Assembly: GCF_005222485.1 (NCBI RefSeq)
Contig: NZ_CP029078.1
Location: forward strand, 5,483,501 to 5,547,500
Direction of reading: 5' to 3'
From: Streptomyces griseoviridis
GTDB taxonomy: Bacteria; Actinomycetota; Actinomycetes; Streptomycetales; Streptomycetaceae
Length of the DNA: 64,000 bases
Shown: positions 25,843-33,301 of the stretch, piece by piece
Numbering within the stretch: the stretch's first letter is position 1
How the letters are laid out: every line of letters starts with the position of its first letter
Position numbers and translations under genes: made by a program
Notes under the pieces: generated by a model
What the model was told of the DNA's origin: nothing
Seen by the model: only the letters and a program-made list of their open reading frames with translations
Databases searched by the model: none

Positions 25843-26045
25843 CTCCGGCATGGTTGGTGAACAACCCTGGCACCAGCAGCGGCAACCCACTCAGCAGCGC
25901 CCCCGACCTGCCTCTTCACGCCAGCAAGATCGTGTTACGAGCCCTTACGGAGCTTCGCTCTACGGGCCTCTACGGCGTCCGCGTACCGGTCCAGGTTGCT
26001 AAGGGCTGTCCCGCAACTGCTGGTCACGGGTGAGATGATCTTGGT

Positions 26046-26813
26046 GTGGCTGGTGTGATCACGGCATCAGAGCCGTCTTGGATACGTCCGTTCACTGGAC
26101 TGAGCCCGCGCTGCTTCGGCAAGTTGGTGACCGCGGTGAAGCGCGAGAGCGCAGCCGAACCACGGACGGGGCGTCCGTGGGGCCTGTCACTTGAGGACCG
26201 TATTCTGTTGGTCGCGGCCTACTGGCGCACCAACTTGACCACGCGCCAACTGGCCCCGTTGTTCGGGATTTCGAAGTCGGCTGCTGACCGGATCATCGAC
26301 CGCATTGGCCCTCTGCTGGCCTTGCCGCACCGACGCCGGTTCGCGAGGGGCACTGTGCTGATCGTGGACGGGACGCTGGTGCCCACCCGCGATCACGCGG
26401 TGGCCGAGCAGTCGAAGAACTATCGGTACTCCACCAATCACCAGGTCGTCATCGATGCCGACACTCGCCTGGTCGTTGTGGTCGGACGGCCGCTGCCGGG
26501 CGACCGGAACGGCTGCAAGGCGTGGGAGGAATCGGGGGCAAAGACAGCCGTCGGCCGGACGACCGTGATAGCTGATGGCGGCTATCCAGGAACCGGATTG
26601 ATCATGCTGCACCGCCGCACGCAGGGCGAGGAACTACCCGCCTGGAAGCGGGAGCACAACCGCCCACACAAGCAGGTCCGTGCACGAGTGGAGCACGTCT
26701 TTGCCCGGATGAAGACCTGGAAGATTCTCCGCGATTGCCGACTCAAGGGCGACGGCGTCCACCACGCCATGCGCGGCGTCGCCCACCTGCATAATCTCAA
26801 CCTTGCTGGATAG
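26046..26813 (+). CDS. IS5-family transposase (IS427-like), intact
   Basis: This 255-residue protein has an N-terminal HTH region (RILLVAAYWRTNLTTRQLAP, FGISKSAADRIIDRIG) and a DDE catalytic domain. The candidate acidic residues are Asp in LIVDGTLVP, Asp in VIADGGYPG and Glu in RVEHVFARMK. Length and ends (GVAHLHNLNLAG) are complete. It starts about 44 bases inside the left inverted repeat. Programmed frameshifting is not needed. It appears able to move the element. Confidence 0.93.
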   Translation: MAGVITASEPSWIRPFTGLSPRCFGKLVTAVKRESAAEPRTGRPWGLSLEDRILLVAAYWRTNLTTRQLAPLFGISKSAADRIIDRIGPLLALPHRRRFARGTVLIVDGTLVPTRDHAVAEQSKNYRYSTNHQVVIDADTRLVVVVGRPLPGDRNGCKAWEESGAKTAVGRTTVIADGGYPGTGLIMLHRRTQGEELPAWKREHNRPHKQVRARVEHVFARMKTWKILRDCRLKGDGVHHAMRGVAHLHNLNLAG

Positions 26814-26840
26814 GACCGTGGCCGTACTCAGGCAGGTCGC

Positions 26841-27485
26841 TCACCAGCGTCCGCCAGCGGAAGGCGCGGCATGTGCCGCGGCCACTGCGCGCCCCTGTTC
26901 CACCACAGCGGCCCGGAACGCTTCCAGAAGGACGCATCCGGGATACGTCCCAAACGCTCCATACTTCCAGCGGTAGTAGCACGACCAGTAGCTCACCACG
27001 CGCCGCTCCGTGCGCGCGAAGAAGGCCGGATTCCGAGCGATGAACTCCCCATAGAGGCGGCGCTGGGCCGAGCCCGGGACCGTGAGCCCGGGAAGCCCCC
27101 GGCCGATCGCCTCAAGGATCTCCAGCACGTATTCGCCGGCCAACTGCACCACGAACGGGACCACCCACGGCTCGCCCGACGCCACCATCTGCTCGAGGTG
27201 CCGCTGGCGGACCCAGCCATCGTGGTGTCGGGAGTACAGGCAGTGCAAAATCACCTGCTGGGTTTCGGCCAGGGGACGCCCCAAGTCGGCGCCGGGCTCC
27301 TCGTTGTAGATGCGCGACGGGATGGCGACGGTCTCGCCCTGCACCTCGACCTCGAAGGGCGTCATCGGCGCGAGCCTGGCCTCCGGCATGACCGCTAGGA
27401 CACTCTGCACGTCACCGACAAGACGCGTCGGAAACGCGGCCACCAGGGCATGGGCGACGTTCGAAGGATCCCGAGGCAGCTGCAC
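26841..27485 (-). CDS. Passenger gene inside the IS, unknown function, 214 aa
   Basis: It is convergent with the transposase gene and lies wholly between the inverted repeats. The protein begins MQLPRDPSNVAHALVAAFPT from a GTG at 27485 without an evident ribosome site, so an internal start is possible. Conserved-looking parts are WVRQRHLEQMVASGEPWVVP, FVVQLAGEYVLEILEAIGRG and RRVVSYWSCYYRWKYGAFGT. There are no membrane helices. It looks like a normal soluble protein with uniform codon use, not a transposase remnant. I know no function for this family. Confidence 0.7.
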   Translation of the reverse strand: MQLPRDPSNVAHALVAAFPTRLVGDVQSVLAVMPEARLAPMTPFEVEVQGETVAIPSRIYNEEPGADLGRPLAETQQVILHCLYSRHHDGWVRQRHLEQMVASGEPWVVPFVVQLAGEYVLEILEAIGRGLPGLTVPGSAQRRLYGEFIARNPAFFARTERRVVSYWSCYYRWKYGAFGTYPGCVLLEAFRAAVVEQGRAVAAAHAAPSAGGRW

Positions 27486-27637
27486 AACAGGAGGATAGGC
27501 GGCGAACCTCTCGGTCTCTCAACCGCCCGCCTCAACGTTGCGGGACAGCCCTTAGGGATCGGCGCACGGTCCCGGCGCTGACAGGGGGCGTATGCGTGTT
27601 GTAACCGTTGTCTTCGCGCGGAGTGCAGGCGTGTGGG

Positions 27638-29215
27638 CTAACTCCAGGTGCTGTCCATTCTGATCAACCGCTTCTTGATGTCATGCGGAATGATCAACTT
27701 TCCCAGTAGTTCCCCATCGTCCTGCCTTCCGAGCTCGAAGGTAATTCCAGAACTCAGTAGGTCCTTTTCCATGGCCTCTACGCCGCCGGTCTCCCAATGC
27801 TGCCTGTACGTTACGCCGGTGCTTTCGTAGATCCACCTATCCTTTGTGGAATCCGGGTCGATCTTCGTCAAGTCGTTCATGAGAGCAGCTAGCGTGCTCT
27901 CTGCTTTCTCGCGAATGAATCCGACCTTGTCGAACTTTCCACCGGGCTCCAGACCGGACATGTAGGAGGCGATGGACTCTTCTAGCCTCTTCCGCTCTCG
28001 CCTGTTCTCTTCGCCTCTCGCGTACTCGCGGCGGATCACCTCGAAATCCCCCAGCGCTTCGAAGACGGCCTGTGCCAGAGCCGAGTACACATGCTCAGGA
28101 TCTAGTGTCACGAATCCCGGCTTCCGGCATTCGGGGCACCGCAGGTATCGGTACTCCTTCACTTCACCGGCGGAAAGTGTCTTGTAGCTGTTTGTCTCGT
28201 TAACGTTTCTTCCGCACCGGTGTTTCATGACGCCGAGGAACCTGGTCGGACGACGGTTCTTCTCATGGTGCCGCCTGTTCTTCGCGCGGGTGGCGAGTGC
28301 CGCTTGAACGCCTTCGAATTCCTCGCTAGTCAGGATCGGCTCATCGGTGACTCTGATTTCCTGGCCCTGCTTGTCCAGTACCGGCGTAGATTTGTAGGTA
28401 GTCGCCTTCACTCCGCCCTCGGTGCGAATCCCTTTGACGGCAGGGTTCCTGAGAATCCTGAGGACCTGCCGATTATTCCATTTCCGGTCGCTGTAGGTTG
28501 GAACCTTGGCTCTGTCCAGGACCTTGGAGATTCGGTTTGCCGGAACCCCTCGCATTGCAGCGTGGTACATGTAACGCACCGCTCGCGCTTGCTTGGGCTC
28601 CTGTACGAGGCGGAGTTTGCCGCCCACCCTGGCAGTCTTGTATCCGTACGATGGCTTGCCGATCCGCCATTGGTCCTGGTGCTTCGTGTATTCCCAGTGT
28701 GACGATACGCGAGTCTTGGTGTTGGCGGTTTCAATCTCTGCAACTGCCGCAATGAAAGTCACCATCGCCTGAGCCGCGGGGGATGACAGGTCCAGGGTGT
28801 CATTGAGGGAAATCAGATTCTTCCCGAATTTCTTGCACCACTTGATGACCTCATGTAGGTCAGAAATGCGCCTGATGAATCGGTCCAACTTCCAGAACAG
28901 AATCAGGTCGAACTCGGGGATGCGGTTGTTGAGCCAGTCCCCGAGTTCCTTCCGCTCCCAAGGTGCTTTCTTGGTTGCGGACACTCCAAGGTCCCTAGCC
29001 ACACCGACAACTCTCACGCCCTCGCGGATGGCATGGCGACGGAGGTCAAGTTCCTGCCTGGCGGGGGAGGTTGTGTCCTCCGTGAGGATCGACAGACGTA
29101 CCGACAGGAGGCCACGGGGCGCGTCCTCCGGTAAGGCGTCGTTCCTGGCCTGGAGGTCGGCCAGCTCTGCCAGTTCCTCAACGGTCCACTCGGGAGCGGT
29201 CTTGGTGGCGGTCAT
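27638..29215 (-). CDS. Large serine recombinase (site-specific integrase)
   Basis: This 525-residue enzyme would integrate and excise the element. The catalytic N-terminal domain (about 37-190) shows SVRLSILTEDTTSPARQELD with the likely nucleophile Ser, DLILFWKLDRFIRR and SPAAQAMVTFIAAVAEIE. A recombinase domain follows (GYKTA...RNPAVKGIRTEGG). Then comes a zinc-ribbon-like part (KHRCG, RCPECRKPG) and a long coiled-coil-rich C terminus, as in phage-type integrases. The gene is A/T-richer than its surroundings and starts 43 bases from the right attachment core. Confidence 0.95.
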   Translation of the reverse strand: MTATKTAPEWTVEELAELADLQARNDALPEDAPRGLLSVRLSILTEDTTSPARQELDLRRHAIREGVRVVGVARDLGVSATKKAPWERKELGDWLNNRIPEFDLILFWKLDRFIRRISDLHEVIKWCKKFGKNLISLNDTLDLSSPAAQAMVTFIAAVAEIETANTKTRVSSHWEYTKHQDQWRIGKPSYGYKTARVGGKLRLVQEPKQARAVRYMYHAAMRGVPANRISKVLDRAKVPTYSDRKWNNRQVLRILRNPAVKGIRTEGGVKATTYKSTPVLDKQGQEIRVTDEPILTSEEFEGVQAALATRAKNRRHHEKNRRPTRFLGVMKHRCGRNVNETNSYKTLSAGEVKEYRYLRCPECRKPGFVTLDPEHVYSALAQAVFEALGDFEVIRREYARGEENRRERKRLEESIASYMSGLEPGGKFDKVGFIREKAESTLAALMNDLTKIDPDSTKDRWIYESTGVTYRQHWETGGVEAMEKDLLSSGITFELGRQDDGELLGKLIIPHDIKKRLIRMDSTWS

Positions 29216-29257
29216 GGGCGGGAGCGTACCGGCAGTTTGATTTTGGAACGTTCTTCA

Positions 29258-29266
29258 GCAGTTCGT
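29258..29266. other. Right attachment junction (attR core)
   Basis: GCAGTTCGT repeats the left core. The bases following it continue the original exporter gene in frame (CAG TTC GTC GAC encodes QFVD). Joining the left flank to this right flank rebuilds an uninterrupted LysE frame. Confidence 0.75.
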
Positions 29267-29480
29267 CGACCCCGCGTACGCCTACCCGGCGCTGTCGTTC
29301 GTCGTTCTCGGGGCGTTCGCGCAGGCGGCCAGCTTCCTGTATCTGAGCGCGCTGATATTCAGCGGGACCCGTCTCGCCGCGGCCTTCAGGCGCCGCAGGC
29401 GGCTGTCCGCGACGGCCACCTCGGCGGCCGGGGTGCTCTTCCTCGGTTTCGCCGTGAAACTGACACTGGCCAGCGCCTGA
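29258..29480 (+). pseudogene. Original 3' end of the lysE-type gene, displaced by the element
   Basis: Read from CAG at 29259, the frame gives QFVDPAYAYPALSFVVLGAF, then AQAASFLYLSALIFSGTRLA, and ends GVLFLGFAVKLTLASA at a TGA. It has no start codon or ribosome site of its own. It matches the exporter's C terminus and completes it in frame if the element is removed. It is G+C-rich like the chromosome. Confidence 0.88.
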
Positions 29481-29496
29481 CCGGCGGCCCGGTGGC

Positions 29497-30912
29497 TCAG
29501 GGCGCGGCGCGCAGTCCCGCGCCCGCCGCGTGCGCGGCCAGGCCCTCCGCCGTGTCGCCCGCCCACGCCAGGTAGCCGTCGGGGCGCACCAGGAGGAGCC
29601 CGGGGCCGTACCCCGCGGGCGCCGCTCCCGTCACCACCCGCACCGGTGCCCCGGCGAGGTCGGGGGCCGGGGTGTCCAGCGCCAGCAGGGTCCAGTGCGG
29701 TCCGCGGAACGCGTCGAAGAGGCGGACGCCCGCCACCGTGCCGTCCGGCGCCCGGTCGCCCGCGCGGACTCCCGCCGGGGCCCGCCTGGTCTCCCGGGTG
29801 AGCGACGAGTCGCGGTAGCCGAGGCCCAGTTGGCGGGTGGCCGCGCCGCGCCGCACCTGGCCGTGATGCACCCCGGTCGACAGGCCGAGCACGCCGGCCG
29901 CGATCGGCCGCCGCTCCTCCTCGTAGCTGTCGAGCAGCGCGGCGGGCGCCTCGCCCGAGACCACAGCGGCCAGCTTCCAGCCCAGGTTGTAGGCGTCCTG
30001 GACGCTGGTGTTGAGGCCCTGCCCGCCGGCCGGTGAGTGGACGTGCGCCGCGTCTCCCGCGAGCAGGACCCGGCCGTCGCGGAAGCGGTCGGCGAGGGCC
30101 GCTCGGGGCCGGAAGTCGGAGGCCCAGCGGACCTCGGTGACGTCCTCGGCGGCGAGGTGCGAGCGGTCGGCGATCAGCGCGCGGACGCCGTCGGCGGAGA
30201 CGTCGACCGCGTCGCCCTCCGGGAACCGCGCGGAGACCTGGAAGTCGTCGGTGCCCGCGAGCGGGGAGAGGGCGAGGAAGTCGGCGCCGTCGCCGCGCGG
30301 CGGGAAGACGTGCCAGTGGTCCCGGCCGAGTCCGGTGATCCGGACGTCCGCGACCAGCATCGGGTACGGGTCGACGCTCTCGCCGGTCATCGGGACGCCG
30401 AGCGCGCGCCGCACCGTCGAGCGCCCGCCGTCGGCGGCGACCGCGTACCGGGCGCGCAGGGCGGTGCCGTCCGCGAGCGACAGGGTGACACCGTCGTCGT
30501 CCCGCGTCAGGCCGGTGACCTCGTGGCCGAAGGCGATCCGGCCGCCCAGCTCGGCCAGCCGCCCGGCCAGGATCTCCTGGGTCCGCCACTGCGGGACCAT
30601 CCACGGCTCGGGGTAGGGGGAGTCCTCGCCCGCCTCGGCGGGGTCGAACATCCGGTGCTCGCCCGCCGGTCGGCCGTCCCGCCAGAACAGCTGGGTCGGG
30701 TACGGGCCGCCGGCCGCGCGGATCGCGTCGACGACCCCGAGGTCGTCGAAGACCTCCATCGTGCGCGGCTGGATGCCCTTGCCGCGCGAGCCGGGGAAGA
30801 GGCCGGCCGCCTTCTCCACCACCAGCGCCGCCACCCCGCGCCTGGCCAGGTCGATCCCGAGGGCGAGCCCGGTCGGCCCGGCGCCCACGATCACCACGTC
30901 CGTCGTCACCAT
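29497..30912 (-). CDS. FAD-dependent monooxygenase (aromatic hydroxylase type)
   Basis: This 471-residue flavoprotein has the nucleotide motif VIVGAGPTGLALGIDLARRG at the N terminus, a DG-type motif (ARYAVAADGGRSTVRRALG), and the GD motif GDAAHVHSPAGGQGLNTSVQ followed by DAYNLGWKLA. These place it with class A flavin hydroxylases, which include antibiotic-inactivating enzymes as well as catabolic ones. The ATG at 30912 has AAGGAG 8 bases upstream. It is divergent from a TetR gene. Two TetR-type operators cover the interval, suggesting induction by a substrate. Confidence 0.92.
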   Translation of the reverse strand: MVTTDVVIVGAGPTGLALGIDLARRGVAALVVEKAAGLFPGSRGKGIQPRTMEVFDDLGVVDAIRAAGGPYPTQLFWRDGRPAGEHRMFDPAEAGEDSPYPEPWMVPQWRTQEILAGRLAELGGRIAFGHEVTGLTRDDDGVTLSLADGTALRARYAVAADGGRSTVRRALGVPMTGESVDPYPMLVADVRITGLGRDHWHVFPPRGDGADFLALSPLAGTDDFQVSARFPEGDAVDVSADGVRALIADRSHLAAEDVTEVRWASDFRPRAALADRFRDGRVLLAGDAAHVHSPAGGQGLNTSVQDAYNLGWKLAAVVSGEAPAALLDSYEEERRPIAAGVLGLSTGVHHGQVRRGAATRQLGLGYRDSSLTRETRRAPAGVRAGDRAPDGTVAGVRLFDAFRGPHWTLLALDTPAPDLAGAPVRVVTGAAPAGYGPGLLLVRPDGYLAWAGDTAEGLAAHAAGAGLRAAP

Positions 30913-30923
30913 GATCCACACTC

Positions 30924-30938
30924 CTTAACGTTGTTAAG
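30924..30938. promoter_or_regulatory. TetR-type operator 1, CTTAAC-GTT-GTTAAG
   Basis: This perfect 6-3-6 palindrome lies just upstream of the ribosome site of the monooxygenase gene. It matches the second site 37 bp away except in the spacer. Confidence 0.85.
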
Positions 30939-30960
30939 TCCCGCAGCTCACGAGGGTGCC

Positions 30961-30975
30961 CTTAACGCTGTTAAG
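30961..30975. promoter_or_regulatory. TetR-type operator 2, CTTAAC-GCT-GTTAAG
   Basis: This perfect palindrome lies 10 bases before the GTG of the TetR gene. With operator 1, it lets the repressor close both divergent promoters. Confidence 0.85.
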
Positions 30976-30984
30976 CTGTCAAGC

Positions 30985-31638
30985 GTGAGCACGGAACGAC
31001 GCACCCCCCTCGACCGCAAACGGGTCGCCGACACCGCCCTCGACCTGCTGAACGAGGCCGGACTCGACGGCCTCACCCTGCGGGCCATCGCCAAGGAACT
31101 GGACGTCAAGGCGCCCGCCCTCTACTGGCACTTCAAGGACAAGCAGGCGCTGCTCGACGAGATGGCGACGGAGATGTACCGCCGGATGTGGGCGGACGTC
31201 CCCCTCGACCCCGCCGACACCTGGCGGCAGCGGCTCCTGAAGACCAACCGCGGGCTGCGCGCGGCCCTGCTCGGCTACCGCGACGGCGCCCGCGTCTTCA
31301 GCGGCTCCCGCTTCACCGGCGTCGACCACGCCGAACAACTGGAGGAGACCCTGCGCCTGTTCACCGCCGCCGGCTTCACCCTGCCGCGGGCGGCCCGCGC
31401 GATCACGACGGCCTACCTGTACACGCTGGGCTTCGTCACCGAGGAACAGGGCGTGCGGCCGCTGCCCGGCGAACGCCGTGACGGCTACGACCTCGACGAA
31501 CGGGCCAGGAACCTGGCCGACTTCCCGCTGGCGGCGGCGGTCGGGGCGGAGATCTTCGACGACTACGACCGCCACTTCGAGGAGGGCCTCGAACTGGTCC
31601 TGGCCGGAGTGGAGTCCCGCTACGCCGGACCCGGCTGA
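30985..31638 (+). CDS. TetR-family transcriptional regulator
   Basis: This 217-residue repressor has an N-terminal HTH (about 8-55): DRKRVADTALDLLNEAGLDG and LTLRAIAKELDVKAPALYWH. The C-terminal part resembles the TetR_C ligand domain of tetracycline-repressor-like proteins (RDGARVFSGSRFTG, ITTAYLYTLGFV). The GTG at 30985 is close behind operator 2, so the protein should autoregulate. It is the likely repressor of the divergent flavin monooxygenase, whose substrate may be the ligand. Confidence 0.92.
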   Translation: MSTERRTPLDRKRVADTALDLLNEAGLDGLTLRAIAKELDVKAPALYWHFKDKQALLDEMATEMYRRMWADVPLDPADTWRQRLLKTNRGLRAALLGYRDGARVFSGSRFTGVDHAEQLEETLRLFTAAGFTLPRAARAITTAYLYTLGFVTEEQGVRPLPGERRDGYDLDERARNLADFPLAAAVGAEIFDDYDRHFEEGLELVLAGVESRYAGPG

Positions 31639-31640
31639 GG

Positions 31641-33026
31641 TCAGGCGGCGGGCCGCGCGGTTGCCGTGTCCCGCCGGGCGACGGGCGCCAGCAGGGCCCG
31701 CCGCAGCCGTGGCCCGAACGGTCTCTCCACCGCCCGGTGCAGCAGCCACGCCAGCGCCAGCAGGGCCGCCACCGCCACCACCAGGGTCACCGCGGCGGAC
31801 AGCCCGAGACCGCCGTGCAGGGCGCGCACCAGGGGCCAGCCCAGATGCTCGTGCACCAGGTAGAACGGATACGTCAGCGCGCCCGCCGCCGTCAGCCACG
31901 GCAGCTCCGCCCGGCGCGGCCGGGCCAGCGCGACCGCCGCCACCGCGGCGAAGCCCAGCGTCACCACCAGGACGATCCCGGCGGCCGTCCGGTGCGAGAA
32001 CGCGTCCGCGTGCGGCGGGCGCCACAGCGCGGCGACCGCGTGGTGCTGCCCGATCAGCCAGCTCACGGCGACGACACCCCACGCGGGCACGTCCCGCCGG
32101 TCGCGGTGGACCAGGTAGAGGCCGATGCCCCCGACGAAGAACGGCGCGTACGCGGGCATCACCACCGCGTCGAGGAGCGGCGCCCGCACGCCCCCCGCGA
32201 GCGCCGCCGCCAGCGTCCAGCCCGCGCAGAACAGCAGCACCCGGCGCCGGTCGACGCCGGGCGCCACCACCAGCAGCGCGAACAGCACGTAGAAACGCAC
32301 CTCGGCCCAGAGCGTCCAGCAGACCCCGAGCACCCGGTCGGCGCCCAACGGCTGCTGGAGCATCGTCAGGTTCACCAGCGCGTCGCTCGGTGAGACCGCC
32401 CGCGCGGCCGTCACCGGCAGCGCGGAGACCACCGTCACCAGGACGACCGCGGCCCAGTAGGCGGGCAGCAGCCGCCCGGCGCGGGAGGCCAGGAAGGTCT
32501 GCGCGGTGCGGCCCCAGCCGCTCATGCAGATCACGAACCCGCTGATCACGAAGAAGACCTGGACACCGAGACAGCCGTAGGCGAAGTAGGTGTGCAGGAC
32601 CGGGAACTGACGGGCGGGCGAGGAACCCCAGGCCCGGGAGACCTCACCGCCCCGACCACCGAGGTGGTAGACGGCCACCATCAAGGCGGCACCCAGCCGC
32701 AGCCCGTCCAGGGCCCAAAGCCGGGGGACGGGCGGAACGGATGGGACGGATGAGACGGATGGGCCGACTGCGGGTGAGGGGGTGGAGAGGACTGGAGGGG
32801 TGATCGAGGGCGCGGAGACGGCAGTGGTGGAAGCGGTGGTTGCGGATGCTGCGGCAAGAGCGGCAACAGCGACGCCAGAGGTCGCTGTGGGCGCTGTGGG
32901 CGCTGCGGTCACTGAAGCCGGTGAAGCCACTGAAGCCGCTGAAGCCACTGAGCCCGAGGAATCAGTCGGGTCGGGAGGGACGGGCTCGGGATCGGGCTCG
33001 GTGCTGGTCATGGCCGTTTCGGTCAC
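31641..33026 (-). CDS. Membrane acyltransferase, acyltransferase_3 family
   Basis: This 461-residue protein has about ten membrane helices of the family that transfers acyl groups to sugars, lipids or peptidoglycan. Recognisable parts are RLWALDGLRLGAALMVAVYH, GVQVFFVISGFVI and TLWAEVRFYVLFALLVV. About 100 N-terminal residues are low-complexity Ala/Ser/Val/Pro encoded by imperfect repeats, an unusual extension. GTG at 33026 has GAGGGA 7 bases upstream, and an ATG at 33011 is the alternative. It lies next to the nonulosonic-acid transferases and could modify their product, but a 275-base gap separates them. It is convergent with tetR, two bases apart. Confidence 0.88.
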   Translation of the reverse strand: MTETAMTSTEPDPEPVPPDPTDSSGSVASAASVASPASVTAAPTAPTATSGVAVAALAAASATTASTTAVSAPSITPPVLSTPSPAVGPSVSSVPSVPPVPRLWALDGLRLGAALMVAVYHLGGRGGEVSRAWGSSPARQFPVLHTYFAYGCLGVQVFFVISGFVICMSGWGRTAQTFLASRAGRLLPAYWAAVVLVTVVSALPVTAARAVSPSDALVNLTMLQQPLGADRVLGVCWTLWAEVRFYVLFALLVVAPGVDRRRVLLFCAGWTLAAALAGGVRAPLLDAVVMPAYAPFFVGGIGLYLVHRDRRDVPAWGVVAVSWLIGQHHAVAALWRPPHADAFSHRTAAGIVLVVTLGFAAVAAVALARPRRAELPWLTAAGALTYPFYLVHEHLGWPLVRALHGGLGLSAAVTLVVAVAALLALAWLLHRAVERPFGPRLRRALLAPVARRDTATARPAA

Positions 33027-33255
33027 GCCGGTGTCCCTCGCAGTGCGCGGTTCGTCCTCCGTGCCCGGCCGGTCCGGGAAACGGAGCCGTCCGCCGCACC
33101 CTAGGCGCCGCGCCCGCGTGATCCCGGCCCACCCGACGGCGTGCCGGTCCGCCCGCGCCCTGGTTCACCTGCCCGCAGTAGCGTTTCTGCACAGCGGGCG
33201 CCGACGCCGACGCCGACGCCGTGAGTCGCCGTCGTCCCCCGTCCCTCGTGGCCCC

Positions 33256-33300
33256 GTGGCCCCGTCCCCCGTGGCCCCGTCCCCCGTAGCCCCGTCCCCC
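33256..33300. repeat. Three tandem copies of a 15-bp unit GTGGCCCCGTCCCCC
   Basis: Copies at 33256-33270 and 33271-33285 are identical, and 33286-33300 differs by one base. A partial copy precedes them. Further left, 33200-33222 holds a CGACGC trinucleotide-type repeat. The array ends right at the stop codon of the gene at 33302. It has no coding signs. Confidence 0.8.
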
Positions 33301-33301
33301 C

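Larger units (their letters stand above)
26002..27552. mobile_element. Complete IS5-family element with passenger gene
   Basis: The inverted repeats are perfect. CTAAGGGCTGTCCCGCAAC at 25999-26017 is the exact reverse complement of 27537-27555. If TA is the duplicated target, the element runs 26002-27552 and is flanked by TA at 26000-26001 and 27553-27554. At about 1.55 kb it is nearly twice the usual size of this group, because a second gene lies between the transposase and the right end. Confidence 0.85.
24352..29266. mobile_element. Degraded integrative element inserted in a lysE-type gene
   Basis: The 4.9-kb segment is bounded by 9-base direct repeats. On the left is the intact exporter with a foreign 3' end, and on the right the original, now orphaned, 3' end. 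It carries a large serine integrase next to the right junction, IS fragments, a complete IS5-type element, and small genes. Its base composition is visibly lower in G+C than the flanks, especially in the integrase gene. No replication, transfer or structural phage genes remain, so it is probably the relic of a larger element. Confidence 0.85.

Noticed and set aside
24352..29266. Element considered as a prophage or conjugative element
   Set aside because: No capsid, tail, lysis, TraB or replication genes are visible. Only the integrase and small cargo remain.
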